The translations under genes and the position numbers were made by a program. A DNA stretch of 64,000 bases from Achromobacter sp. ASV32 (GTDB lineage Bacteria > Pseudomonadota > Gammaproteobacteria > Burkholderiales > Burkholderiaceae_B): assembly GCF_016428805.1 (NCBI RefSeq), contig NZ_JAELTJ010000012.1, positions 1 through 64,000 on the forward strand. The letters run 5' to 3'. The notes below the pieces were generated by a model. The model was not told where the DNA came from. It did not search any database and saw nothing but the letters and a program-made list of their open reading frames with translations. Positions 43,391-52,102 of this stretch are shown in pieces. Position 1 is the stretch's first letter. The number at the start of each line of letters is the position of its first letter.

Positions 43391-43987
43391 ATGTCACAAC
43401 AACTGAAAACCATCCGCCTCTATGGCAGGCTGGGCGCGGAATTCGGCCGGTTGCACCGGTTGGCCGTGTCCAGCACGTCGGAAGCGATACGCGCCCTGTG
43501 CGTGTTGCTGCCCGGCTTTGAAAACCGCTTGCTCGACAGCGAATCGAAGGGTGTGCGCTATGCCTGCTTCATCGGCCGGCGCAATCTGCGCGAAGAGGAG
43601 CTGGCGCGGCCGGCGGGCGACGAAGACATCCGTATCGCACCGATGCCGACGGGCGCCAAGCGCGGGGGGCTGATGCAGGTGGTCGTGGGCGTGGCGCTGA
43701 TCGTTGCGTCTTTCATCCCGGGTTTGAACGTCGCGCTGTGGGCAGGCGCCAGCAGCAGTTTCATGGCGATGGGCGTGAGCATGGCGCTGGGCGGCGTTAT
43801 CCAGTTGCTGACCCCGCAGCAGCGGGCCTTGAGTGTCAAGGACGGGCCCAACAACGGAGCGTCCTACAACTTCAATGGCCCCGTCAATACCACTGCGCAG
43901 GGCAATCCGGTGCCAGTCCTGTACGGCGAGCTGATCGTGGGCAGCTCCACCATTTCGGCGGGAATCTACTCGGAGGACCAGGTGTAA
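43391..43987 (+). CDS. Tail assembly protein I-like, orphan copy 2
   Basis: The 198-residue protein is a clear paralogue of the gene I product at 35928: IRLYGRLGAEFGRLHRLAV, ALCVLLPGFENRLL, two hydrophobic segments and NGPVNTTAQGNPVPVLYGEL with STISAGIYSEDQV. In lambda-like order, I is always next to K and J; here it follows the fibre unit and is not followed by J. It looks like the left part of a second tail-tip module whose J has been lost. It is intact and marks the right end of the island. Confidence 0.88.
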   Translation: MSQQLKTIRLYGRLGAEFGRLHRLAVSSTSEAIRALCVLLPGFENRLLDSESKGVRYACFIGRRNLREEELARPAGDEDIRIAPMPTGAKRGGLMQVVVGVALIVASFIPGLNVALWAGASSSFMAMGVSMALGGVIQLLTPQQRALSVKDGPNNGASYNFNGPVNTTAQGNPVPVLYGELIVGSSTISAGIYSEDQV

Positions 43988-44069
43988 AGCGAGGGCGCCT
44001 GCCCGATAGCGGACGGATTCCTGGTTGGCACGGGCAACCTCTGGCCCGGTCAGGCCCTAGAATCAAGGA

Positions 44070-44091
44070 TCCGGCGGGGCGCGGCCCCGCC
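44070..44091. terminator. GC-rich hairpin at island right edge
   Basis: CGGCGGGGC and GCCCCGCCG pair around a short centre in the 135-base gap between the second gene I and the LysR gene. No T-run follows, so it may be a weak terminator or simply a palindrome at the junction. Confidence 0.35.
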
Positions 44092-44122
44092 GTCAGCGTG
44101 CTATCGGGAGCCATGACGCCGC

Positions 44123-45052
44123 ATGAAGCGCAACTTCAACATCCACGACCTGCGCATTTTCTACACAGTCGTCATGACCGGGTCCACGCGGCAGGCCGCC
44201 CAGGCCATGCACCTGACGCAGCCGGCGGTCAGCCACGCCATCTCGCGGCTGGAGGGCGCCACGGGCGTGCTGCTGTTCGACCGGTCGCACAAGACGCTGC
44301 GCCCCACCGAGGCCGGTCACTACCTGTACAGCGAAGCCAAATTCGTGCTGGACGAATTGGTCCGCATCGACGAGGCGCTGCACAGTATCGAGCAGTTCGG
44401 CGGCCGCGGTCTGCGGATTGCCACGTCGCCCGCGCTGGCGCTGTCCTATGCGCCGGACGCGGTGCGCCGCTATCTGCAGGCCAACGGTACCCGGCCGTTC
44501 TCGATTGACCTGGAATCTTCGGTGCAGGTCATCAGCGCGGTGGAAACCATGCGCGCCGACTTCGGCCTGGGGGCGGTGTCGCAGGACAGCGCCCGGGTAG
44601 CGTTCCGGCCCTTTCTGCGCACCGAGGTCATGGCAATCGCCCATCGCGATCATCCGTTGGCGCGAAGGGCGACCGTCGCCGTTGCCGATATCGCGCCAGA
44701 GACCTATGTGCAGCCGCTCTGGTCCGACTACGTCATGCCTCAGGGCGACATCACCGACACGTTGCAGTTGCGGTCCGGGATGCAGGCGCATATGTCGCTG
44801 TTGGCGGGTACCGTGCGCGCCGTGCGCGGCATCAGCCTGGTCAACGCCCTGTCGGCGTCCGACATCGTGGCGGCCTATCCGGATCTGATGGCGTTGCCCC
44901 TGGCGTCACGCCTGTGGTTCGATTTTCTGCTCATCACGCGCAAGGAATCCGCCAATCAAGAACTGACCGAGCGCCTGCTGGACGCGCTGCGCACGACCGC
45001 CCGAGAGCGCCAGCAGGGCGCCTTCGCGCAGACGATCCAGGTGCTGGCGTAA
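44123..45052 (+). CDS. LysR family transcriptional regulator
   Basis: The 309-residue protein has the N-terminal winged HTH (NIHDLRIFYTVVMTGSTRQA, MHLTQPAVSHAISRLEG) and a C-terminal effector domain. It converges on the binding-protein/BKACE operon (19 bases between stops) rather than diverging from it, so that operon may be its target, but the arrangement is less usual than head-to-head. Confidence 0.92.
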   Translation: MKRNFNIHDLRIFYTVVMTGSTRQAAQAMHLTQPAVSHAISRLEGATGVLLFDRSHKTLRPTEAGHYLYSEAKFVLDELVRIDEALHSIEQFGGRGLRIATSPALALSYAPDAVRRYLQANGTRPFSIDLESSVQVISAVETMRADFGLGAVSQDSARVAFRPFLRTEVMAIAHRDHPLARRATVAVADIAPETYVQPLWSDYVMPQGDITDTLQLRSGMQAHMSLLAGTVRAVRGISLVNALSASDIVAAYPDLMALPLASRLWFDFLLITRKESANQELTERLLDALRTTARERQQGAFAQTIQVLA

Positions 45053-45071
45053 GGCGCCACGCGGCGCCCTT

Positions 45072-46271
45072 TCAAGGTTTCATCAACCGGCAGGTCGATT
45101 CTGCCGGGGAGGTATAGATCTGGTCGCCCGGCGCGCGCGCCACCAGCTTGTAGTAGTCCCAGGGGCCCTTCGACTCGGCGGGCGCTTTTACCTGCATCAG
45201 GAACATGTCGTGCACCATCAGCCCATCGGCGCGGATCTTGCCGTCCTTGACGAAGAAGTCGTTCACCGGATTGGCCTTCAGCCATGTCATGATGGTGTCG
45301 CCATCGGTGCTCTTGGTCGCGGCCACCGCCTTCAGATAGGTCGTGGTTGCGGAATAGTCTCCCGCCTGCAGCATCGAGGGCTTCTTTTTCATCCGAGCTT
45401 CGAAACGCGCCGCCCATTGCCGCGACGGATCGTCCTGGTCCCAATACCAGGCCGTGGTCAGGTACATGCCTTGCGCGGCCTGCAGGCCCAGCGCGTGGAT
45501 ATCGGTGATCAGCACCAGCAGGCCCGCGATCTTCATCTTGGGCGTCAGGCCGAATTCGGCGGCGGCCTTGACCGCATTGCTGGTGTCGCTGGCCGAATTG
45601 GCCAGGCCCAGCACCGACGCGCCGGATGCCTGCGCCTGCAGGATGAACGAGGAGAAGTCCGCCGTGTTCAGCGGATGCCGCACCCGGCCTTTGACGACGC
45701 CGCCGTCAGCGGTCACCACCGCCGAGGCGTCGCGCTCCAGGGCCTGGCCAAAGGCGTGGTCCACCGTCAGGAAGAACCAGTCCTTGTTGCCTTCCTTGAG
45801 CATCGCCCGCGCCGTGCCGCGCGCCAGCGACACGGTGTCGTAGGCGTAGTGCACCGTGTAGGGCGTGCACTGCGAATTGGTCAGTTCCGACGCGCCCGCG
45901 CTGACCACGAAGAAGGGCGTCTTCTTTTCTTCGGCCACTTTGGCCATGGCCAGCGCCGCCGCCGAATTGGCGCCGGCAATCAACATGTTCACGCCCTTCT
46001 GGTCCAGCCATTCGCGGGCGCGCGACGAGGCGATGTCGGCGCGGTTCTGATGGTCGGCCACCAGCACTTCGATCTTCTTGCCTGCCACCGTGCCGCCAAA
46101 ATCGGCGATGGCCATCTTGATCGCTTCGGCCCCGCCGGGCCCATCCGCGTCCGCCGACAGCCCGGACATGTCCGTGATGAAACCAATGCGGATCACGCCG
46201 TCATCGGCTTGGGCGGCGGCCCCCCAGCCCAGCGCTGCGGCCAGCGCGGCCGCGCACAGTGTCTTTTTCAT
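45072..46271 (-). CDS. Branched-chain-type ABC transporter substrate-binding protein (LivK family)
   Basis: The 399-residue precursor has a signal peptide (MKKTLCAAALAAALGWGAAAQA) and a type I periplasmic binding fold: IRIGFITDMSGLSADADGPG, IAGANSAAALAMAKVAEEKK and VVSAGASELTNSQCTPYTVH. Ligands in this family range from amino acids to aromatic and aliphatic acids. No permease or ATPase is adjacent, so it is an orphan that must use a distant transporter. It is 16 bases downstream of the BKACE gene and probably supplies its substrate or precursor. Confidence 0.9.
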   Translation of the reverse strand: MKKTLCAAALAAALGWGAAAQADDGVIRIGFITDMSGLSADADGPGGAEAIKMAIADFGGTVAGKKIEVLVADHQNRADIASSRAREWLDQKGVNMLIAGANSAAALAMAKVAEEKKTPFFVVSAGASELTNSQCTPYTVHYAYDTVSLARGTARAMLKEGNKDWFFLTVDHAFGQALERDASAVVTADGGVVKGRVRHPLNTADFSSFILQAQASGASVLGLANSASDTSNAVKAAAEFGLTPKMKIAGLLVLITDIHALGLQAAQGMYLTTAWYWDQDDPSRQWAARFEARMKKKPSMLQAGDYSATTTYLKAVAATKSTDGDTIMTWLKANPVNDFFVKDGKIRADGLMVHDMFLMQVKAPAESKGPWDYYKLVARAPGDQIYTSPAESTCRLMKP

Positions 46272-46287
46272 GGTGTTGTCTCCTTGT

Positions 46288-47223
46288 TCAGAACGCGACG
46301 TTGTCGCCGCCTTTCAGTTGCAGCGTCTGGCGCGCTTCGTCGGGTGTGGCGACCTGCAGGGACAGGCCCTCCAGAATCTTGCGGATGCGCCGTACCTGAT
46401 CGGCGTTCGATTGCGCCAGCTCACCGGGGCCGTCCCACAGCGAATCCTCCAGCCCCACGCGTACGTTGCCGCCCAGCGTGGCCGCCATGGTCGCGATCGG
46501 CGTCTGCTTGCGCCCCGCCGCCAGCACCGACCAGGTGTAGTCGTCGCCAAACAGCCGGTCGGCCGTGCGCTTCATCATCATCACGTCTTCGGGATGCGTG
46601 CCGATGCCGCCGCGGATGCCGAATACCGACTGGATCAGGAACGGCGGCTTGAGCAGCTTGCGCTCCACGAAGTGCGCAGCCGTGTACAGGTGGCCGATGT
46701 CGTAGCACTCGATCTCGAAGCGCGTGCCGTTGTCGCCGCAGGACTTCAGGATGTGCTCGATGTCCTTGAAGGTGTTCTTGAAGATCAGGTCGTTGCTGCC
46801 TTCCAGATAGGGGCGTTCCCAGTCGTGCTGGAATGTCTTGAAGCGTTCGAGCAGCTCGTACATCCCGAAGTTCATCGAGCCCATGTTCAGCGACGCGACT
46901 TCGGGCTTGAACTGCAGCGCCGGGGCCATGCGGTCGGCCAGCGGCAAGACCGGCGAACCGCCCGTGGTGATATTGATCACCACGTCGGATGCCGCCTTGA
47001 TGCGAGGCAGGAACTGCGCGTACAGCGCCGGGTCCTGGGTGGGTTGCCCCGTGTCCGGCTTGCGGGCATGCAGATGCACGATGGCCGCGCCCGCGTTGGC
47101 AGCCTCGATCGCCGACTGCGCGATCTGGTCGGGCGTGACAGGCAGGTGGGGCGACATCGACGGCGTGTGGACCGAGCCGGTAATGGCGCAGGTGATGATG
47201 ACCTTGTTTCTGGACGGCTTCAT
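46288..47223 (-). CDS. BKACE family beta-keto acid cleavage enzyme
   Basis: The 311-residue protein has the DUF849/BKACE fold: VIITCAITGSVHTPSMSPHL, AIVHLHARKPDTGQP (zinc-binding histidines), DVVINITTGGSP and later GGNVRVGLEDSLW. The family condenses a beta-keto acid with acetyl-CoA to give acetoacetate and a CoA ester; 3-keto-5-aminohexanoate cleavage (Kce) is the founding reaction, with beta-ketoadipate, dehydrocarnitine and others known. It is first in an operon with a LivK-type binding protein. Substrate unknown. Confidence 0.92.
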   Translation of the reverse strand: MKPSRNKVIITCAITGSVHTPSMSPHLPVTPDQIAQSAIEAANAGAAIVHLHARKPDTGQPTQDPALYAQFLPRIKAASDVVINITTGGSPVLPLADRMAPALQFKPEVASLNMGSMNFGMYELLERFKTFQHDWERPYLEGSNDLIFKNTFKDIEHILKSCGDNGTRFEIECYDIGHLYTAAHFVERKLLKPPFLIQSVFGIRGGIGTHPEDVMMMKRTADRLFGDDYTWSVLAAGRKQTPIATMAATLGGNVRVGLEDSLWDGPGELAQSNADQVRRIRKILEGLSLQVATPDEARQTLQLKGGDNVAF

Positions 47224-47420
47224 GGCCTGGCCCCTTGGGTATTGTCAGTGGCCCGGTTGTCTCCTCCGGGTGCAGGCCATTCTGTCGCACGGTATCGGGG
47301 CTGTCACCTGAACAGAAATTATCAATTGATAGGGAATCCGGTGCTGCGTTGCAGCGGACCGCTGAAATACAATGGCCGCACGCTTGGTCTGCCGCTGCCG
47401 GCAGGGCGTTTGGATACGCA

Positions 47421-49019
47421 ATGGTGCCTCTGAAGTCCGACCTTTCCGCAATGCACTACGTCCTGGCCGTGGATCTGGGCGGCACGCGCTTTCGGGCGGC
47501 GTTGGTGGACAGCGCGGGTGCCATCGCGCATGCCTGCGCCATCGACAGCCCCGCGGGCACGGCGCCGCATCCGGGATGGGACGAGATCGACGTCGATGCC
47601 TGGTGGCGCGGCTTGCAGGTCCTGGCCGATACCCTGGCCGTGCAGGCCGGTCCGGCCTTTGACGCGATAGCGGCCATCGCCATCTGCGGCGTTACGCGCA
47701 CGCAGGTGTTCGTGGATGCCCAAGGCGCGGCCATCCGTCCGGCCATCACCTGGCGCGATACGCGCGCGGCGGCCGACGTGGCGCAATGGATGACGGCCTT
47801 GCCGCAGCATCATCCTGAAACCCGCCAGATCAATGCCTTTCACCCTTGGGCCCGTATCGCCTGGCTGCTGCGCGCCGAACCCGGCCATGCCGCCCGCGTG
47901 CGCGCCGTGCTGGACCCCAAGGACTATCTGAACCTGCGCCTGACGGGCAGGGCAGCCAGCGATGCCGTATCCCTGGCGCGCCTGGCCGCGTCGGCGCTGC
48001 CCGGTGCGGCGGCCGATGGCGCCCCGGCTGCGCGCCCGGCCAGCGCTGCCAGCGCGGCGCCCCAGGGGGCGGCGACTGGCCAAGACCTGTTAAGCGCGAC
48101 AGGCGCCGACCCCGCCTGGGTGCCGGACCTGCTCAACCCCCAGGACGTCGTCGGTCCCGTGCAGCCGGGCTTGCCGGGTGCATTGCGCCGTCTGGCCGGA
48201 CGTCCCGTGGTTGCCTGCGCCAACGACACCTGGGCGGCCGTGGCCGGCCTGGGGGCGCTGCGGCCCGGTTACGCCTACAACATCTCCGGCACCACCGAAG
48301 TCTTTGGCGCGGTGGGCGCCGAACCGGTGCAGGCCCAAGGCCTGATGACCGTGGACTGGGGCGGCGGCAATCACCAGATCGGCGGCCCGGGCCAGAACGG
48401 CGCGGACACCATCGCCTGGCTGCTGCCGTTGCTGGGCCGGTTGGGCAACGAAGGCATGGCTGGCGTGGGCGACGCCATGAATGCGTTGCTGGCCGCCCCG
48501 CGTGATCCGCAGCCCGCGCTGTTCCTGCCCTATCTGCAAGGCGAGCGCGTGCCGTACTGGGACCCCAGTCTGCGGGGGGCCTTCCTGGGGCTGAATCGCC
48601 GTCATGGCCCTGGCGATCTGGCCTGGGCCGTGCTGGAAGGCGTGGCCTTCCTGAACCGCATCGTGCTCGAACGCGCCGAAGCCGCCCTCGGCCGCCCCGT
48701 GACGCAGATCCGCTTTGGTGGCGGCGCGGCGTCCAGTCCCCAGTGGTGCCAGGTCAAGGCCGACATCTGCGAACGCCCCGTGCTCGTGGGTCAGGCAGAC
48801 CAGCCCGGCATCCTGGGCGCAGCGGTCACGGCGTGGACAGCCCTGGGCCGCCATGCCAGCTTCGCCGCCGCCCAGGATGCCCTGGCGACGGTCGCCCGGC
48901 GCTACGAGCCGCGGCCCGCACAGTCCGGAATCTATCGCGGCATGTACGCCCAGTTCCGCGCCGCCGAAGCCGCGCTGGCGCCCGTGTCGCACGCCTTGGC
49001 GGGCACCCGGCTGGGGTAA
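47421..49019 (+). CDS. FGGY family carbohydrate kinase
   Basis: The 532-residue protein has the FGGY phosphate-1 motif YVLAVDLGGTRFRAALVDS, a central DPKDYLNLRLTGRAASDAVS segment, and the C-terminal adenosine-site segment IRFGGGAASSPQWCQVKADI. An Ala-rich insert lies near residues 200-225. It phosphorylates a sugar or polyol with ATP. Starts at 47421 or 47451 are both possible; neither has a strong ribosome site. It precedes a CUT2-type sugar importer on the same strand, so the kinase probably acts on the imported sugar. Confidence 0.9.
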   Translation: MVPLKSDLSAMHYVLAVDLGGTRFRAALVDSAGAIAHACAIDSPAGTAPHPGWDEIDVDAWWRGLQVLADTLAVQAGPAFDAIAAIAICGVTRTQVFVDAQGAAIRPAITWRDTRAAADVAQWMTALPQHHPETRQINAFHPWARIAWLLRAEPGHAARVRAVLDPKDYLNLRLTGRAASDAVSLARLAASALPGAAADGAPAARPASAASAAPQGAATGQDLLSATGADPAWVPDLLNPQDVVGPVQPGLPGALRRLAGRPVVACANDTWAAVAGLGALRPGYAYNISGTTEVFGAVGAEPVQAQGLMTVDWGGGNHQIGGPGQNGADTIAWLLPLLGRLGNEGMAGVGDAMNALLAAPRDPQPALFLPYLQGERVPYWDPSLRGAFLGLNRRHGPGDLAWAVLEGVAFLNRIVLERAEAALGRPVTQIRFGGGAASSPQWCQVKADICERPVLVGQADQPGILGAAVTAWTALGRHASFAAAQDALATVARRYEPRPAQSGIYRGMYAQFRAAEAALAPVSHALAGTRLG

Positions 49020-49164
49020 AACCCTAGGGTCCGAAGCCCCGCCCACCCGCGCCCGGCCGTCTGCGCCGGGTATACACTACGACGCCACAGGCCCGGGCAA
49101 CGACCCGGCCGGGGGCAGGGCGCAGGCGCGCGCTGCCATCATCAAACGCAGCAAGGGCGAGGCG

Positions 49165-50109
49165 ATGCGCGGCATCCTGGAAAAGTACGGTACGGCCATC
49201 GCAGGATTGGTCCTGGTGGGATTTTTCGCGATCGCCGCGCCGAACTTCGCCGCACCCAATAATCTTTTGAACATCGCCAAGGAAACCAGCTTCCTGGCAA
49301 TCATCGCCATCGGCTTTACGCTGGCGCTGGTCACCGCCGAACTGGACCTGTCCGTTGCCGACGTCGCCAGCCTGGCCGCCGTGGTCACGGGCGCCCTGGT
49401 GCATACCGGCCAGCCCGTCGTGCTGGCCATCGCCGCGGGTCTGGGCGTCGGGTTGCTGTGCGGCCTGGTCAACGGCATGGCCGTGACGCGGCTGCGGGTG
49501 CCGTCCTTGATCGCCACCCTGGGCATGGCCGCCATGGCGCGCGGTTTCGCCTTCATGCTGACCGATGGCGTGTCCTACGTGGGTCGCTGGCCCGCCGCCT
49601 TTACCGATCTGGCGCGGGGCAAGCCCTTTGGCATTCCGGCGCTGGTGCTGTGGATGCTGGGCGCCGTGCTGTTCGCCTTCTTCCTGGTCAAGTGGACCCG
49701 CACCGGCGCCCGCATGACCGCCACCGGCGAGGCCGGCGAATCCGCCCGCCTGGCCGGCATCAACATCCACGCCATGAAAGGCATCGGCCTGGCGCTGTCC
49801 GGCCTGTGCGCCGGCCTGGCGGCCGTGCTGCTCACGTCCAGCCTGTCGTCGGCCGCGCCCAACATGGCCGGCGACTACTTCCTGTACGCCATCGCCGCGG
49901 TGTTGCTGGGCATGACCATGTTCAACCCGGGCCACGCCAACATTCCCGGCACCCTGGTCGCGGCGCTGATCCTCAAGGTCCTGGGCAACGGCCTGGTGCT
50001 GATGGGCGCGGCCTACTACGTGCAGGACATCGTCCTGGGTTTCATCATCATCGCGTCCGTCGCGGTGTCATCGGCCGTGCTCAAGAAAGCGGCCTTCAAA
50101 TTCGGATAA
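49165..50109 (+). CDS. Sugar ABC transporter permease (RbsC/FrcC type)
   Basis: The 314-residue membrane protein has about eight to ten hydrophobic segments and the CUT2 permease patterns AIGFTLALVTAELDLSV, RLRVPSLIATLGMAAMARG and AGINIHAMKGIGLALSGLCA. It forms the membrane channel as a homodimer for the binding protein encoded 15 bases downstream. The ATG at 49165 is preceded by GGGCGAGG. Confidence 0.93.
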   Translation: MRGILEKYGTAIAGLVLVGFFAIAAPNFAAPNNLLNIAKETSFLAIIAIGFTLALVTAELDLSVADVASLAAVVTGALVHTGQPVVLAIAAGLGVGLLCGLVNGMAVTRLRVPSLIATLGMAAMARGFAFMLTDGVSYVGRWPAAFTDLARGKPFGIPALVLWMLGAVLFAFFLVKWTRTGARMTATGEAGESARLAGINIHAMKGIGLALSGLCAGLAAVLLTSSLSSAAPNMAGDYFLYAIAAVLLGMTMFNPGHANIPGTLVAALILKVLGNGLVLMGAAYYVQDIVLGFIIIASVAVSSAVLKKAAFKFG

Positions 50110-50124
50110 GCAAGGGGAAACGCC

Positions 50125-51087
50125 ATGAACCGATTCATCACGCGCACGCTGCTGGCGGGCGTCTTCGCCGTTCAGGCGCTGGCCGCGGCGGGCGCCGCTC
50201 ATGCTTTCGAGGTCGGCGTCATCGCCTTCCAGATGTCCTCGGAAACCCATGCCCGCGCCGCCAACGCCGCATCGGAAGCCGCCCGCGCCAAAGGCTGGAC
50301 CGTCACCCAGCTGAACGCCGAGGGTTCGCTGCCCAAGCTGGCTGAACAGCTGGACACCCTGGTGAACAAGAAGGTCGACGCCATCGTGGTGGCCATGGGC
50401 AAGCCCGTTGAAACCGACGCGCAGCTGCAGGCCGCCAAGGAAAAAGGCATTCCCGTCGTCGGGGTCATGTCCGGCGCCAGCCCGCACATGCTGTTCGACG
50501 TCGAGGTCAACGAATACGCCACGGGCGCGCAGTCGGTGCTGTACCTGCTGGGCAAGATGGGCTACCAGGGAAATATCCTGTCCGCCCGTTTCGACGGCAA
50601 TTCCGGCACCCGCATCCGCGGCAAGATGCTCGACGCCGTCCTGTCGGAAAACACCGCCGTCAAGGACCTGGCCAAGTTCAGCATGGCGCGCACGCAAAGC
50701 TGGCGCGACGACGTGCGCAATGGCATGCAGGCGCTGTTCCTGCGCAACCAGGGCCAGTTCAAGGGCGTGTGGGCCTCGTTCGACGGCCAGGCCTACGTCA
50801 TCGACGACCTGCTGCAAGCCCAGGGCATGAAAAAGGGCGACATCACCCTGGTGTCCGTCGACGGCGGCCCCGAGACCTATCGCCGCATCGCCGACCCCAA
50901 CAGCCTCATCACCGCGACGATGATGATTCCCTTCGAGCAACTGGGCGCCACCGCCATCGACGCCATCGACCGTATCGTCGTCAAGAAGGAACCCAAGGAC
51001 AAGATCGCCGCCGGGCCGTACCTGTTCATGGATTCGGTGCTGGTCGATGCCGGCAATGTGCAGAAATTCCTCGCGCCTGCGAAGTAG
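50125..51087 (+). CDS. Sugar ABC transporter substrate-binding protein (RbsB type)
   Basis: The 320-residue precursor has a signal peptide ending near AGAAHA and a type I periplasmic sugar-binding fold (FEVGVIAFQMSSETHARAAN, KVDAIVVAMGKPVETDAQLQ, then GDITLVSVDGGPETYRRI). It delivers a pentose or hexose to the permease encoded just upstream. An AAGGGGAAA ribosome site precedes the ATG. Confidence 0.93.
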   Translation: MNRFITRTLLAGVFAVQALAAAGAAHAFEVGVIAFQMSSETHARAANAASEAARAKGWTVTQLNAEGSLPKLAEQLDTLVNKKVDAIVVAMGKPVETDAQLQAAKEKGIPVVGVMSGASPHMLFDVEVNEYATGAQSVLYLLGKMGYQGNILSARFDGNSGTRIRGKMLDAVLSENTAVKDLAKFSMARTQSWRDDVRNGMQALFLRNQGQFKGVWASFDGQAYVIDDLLQAQGMKKGDITLVSVDGGPETYRRIADPNSLITATMMIPFEQLGATAIDAIDRIVVKKEPKDKIAAGPYLFMDSVLVDAGNVQKFLAPAK

Positions 51088-51126
51088 GCCCCCCGCTCGC
51101 CGCTTGATTGCTGTTTCCTCATCACT

Positions 51127-51879
51127 ATGACCGCCGCCCACGCCATCGCCCTGTCGCTACGCCAAGTCCGTAAATCCTATGGCGCCGTCGAGGCGCTCAA
51201 GGGCGTCGACCTGGACGTGCCCGCAGGCCGCGTCATGGCCATCTGTGGCGACAACGGCGCCGGCAAATCCACCCTGATCCGCATCATCTCCGGCGCCCAG
51301 GAGCCCAGCGGCGGCGAACTCAGCCTAGGGGGCAAGCGCGCCATCTTCCGCTCGCCCCACGATGCCTTGGTGCAGGGCATCGCCACCATCTACCAGGACC
51401 TGGCCCTGGCCCCGCGCCTGTCCATCTGGGAAAACGTCTTCATGGGCGCCGAACTGGTGCGCCGCATCGGCCCACTGCGCGTGCTGGACAAGCGCCGCAT
51501 GGCAGAGCAGGCCCGCGGCTACCTGCAACGCCTGTCGGTGCCGATCGACGACATGGACCGGCCCGTCGAACGCATGTCGGGCGGCCAACGCCAGGCGGTC
51601 GCCATCGCCCGCGCCCTGCGCTGGGACGCCCGTGTCGTCATCATGGACGAGCCCACCGCCGCGCTGGGCGTCAAGGAAACCGCCCTGGTCCTGAACCTGG
51701 TGCGCAAGCTGCGCGAAGAGGGCCGCACCGTCATCCTCATCAGCCACAACATGGCGGACGTGGTGGCGCTGGCCGACCGCGTCGCCATCCTGAAGAGCGG
51801 CGTCAAGGTCATTGAACGGGACGTGGCGGGGCTGGACGCGGATGCGCTGGCGCATATGGTGATGACAGGAAAGGCGTAG
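51127..51879 (+). CDS. Sugar ABC transporter ATP-binding protein, single-domain (FrcA-like)
   Basis: The 250-residue ATPase has Walker A GDNGAGKST, signature RMSGGQRQAVAIARAL, Walker B VVIMDEPTAALG and switch VILISHNMADVV. Most CUT2 importers use a 500-residue double ATPase (RbsA). A single-domain form is known for the Sinorhizobium fructose/mannose/ribose system FrcBCA, which is also linked to a kinase gene, so this locus may be Frc-like. It is last in the kinase-permease-binding protein-ATPase order. Confidence 0.92.
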   Translation: MTAAHAIALSLRQVRKSYGAVEALKGVDLDVPAGRVMAICGDNGAGKSTLIRIISGAQEPSGGELSLGGKRAIFRSPHDALVQGIATIYQDLALAPRLSIWENVFMGAELVRRIGPLRVLDKRRMAEQARGYLQRLSVPIDDMDRPVERMSGGQRQAVAIARALRWDARVVIMDEPTAALGVKETALVLNLVRKLREEGRTVILISHNMADVVALADRVAILKSGVKVIERDVAGLDADALAHMVMTGKA

Positions 51880-52102
51880 CCGGAGCGTGGCGCATCGCCG
51901 CCATGACCTTCTCGTGTCACCGTCGGCAGCCTGACGCGCCGTCACGCGGATCGCCGGCGCGGCGCTGCGAGTAGCCGCGGCCGGCCAACAGGAAGGGCCA
52001 TGCGTCGCCTCGCGTTTCAGACAAAGTCAGCGGCAAACTTCACAGACCTTCACAAGGATCGTGCGTAGCATTGGCGGGTCTGGTTTCTGAGAGACGTCTC
52101 AT

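Larger units (their letters stand above)
29062..43987. mobile_element. Headless lambda-like tail island (prophage remnant or F-type tailocin-like)
   Basis: The island runs from an S24-type repressor (minus strand) through an antiterminator-like gene and a contiguous plus-strand siphovirus tail module: tail tube, G and GT chaperones, tape measure, M, fibre pseudogene, L, K, I, J, fibre accessory genes, large fibre, and a second gene I. No terminase, portal, protease, capsid, replication, integrase or lysis gene is visible, and no direct-repeat att sites were noticed. Many genes overlap by ATGA and remain intact, which argues that at least part of the module is maintained. F-type pyocins are the known parallel; absence of lysis genes here argues for caution. 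Confidence 0.8.

Noticed and set aside
29062-43987. Interpretation of the tail island as a gene transfer agent or a complete prophage
   Set aside because: Both need head and packaging genes, and none is present in or beside the island in this window.
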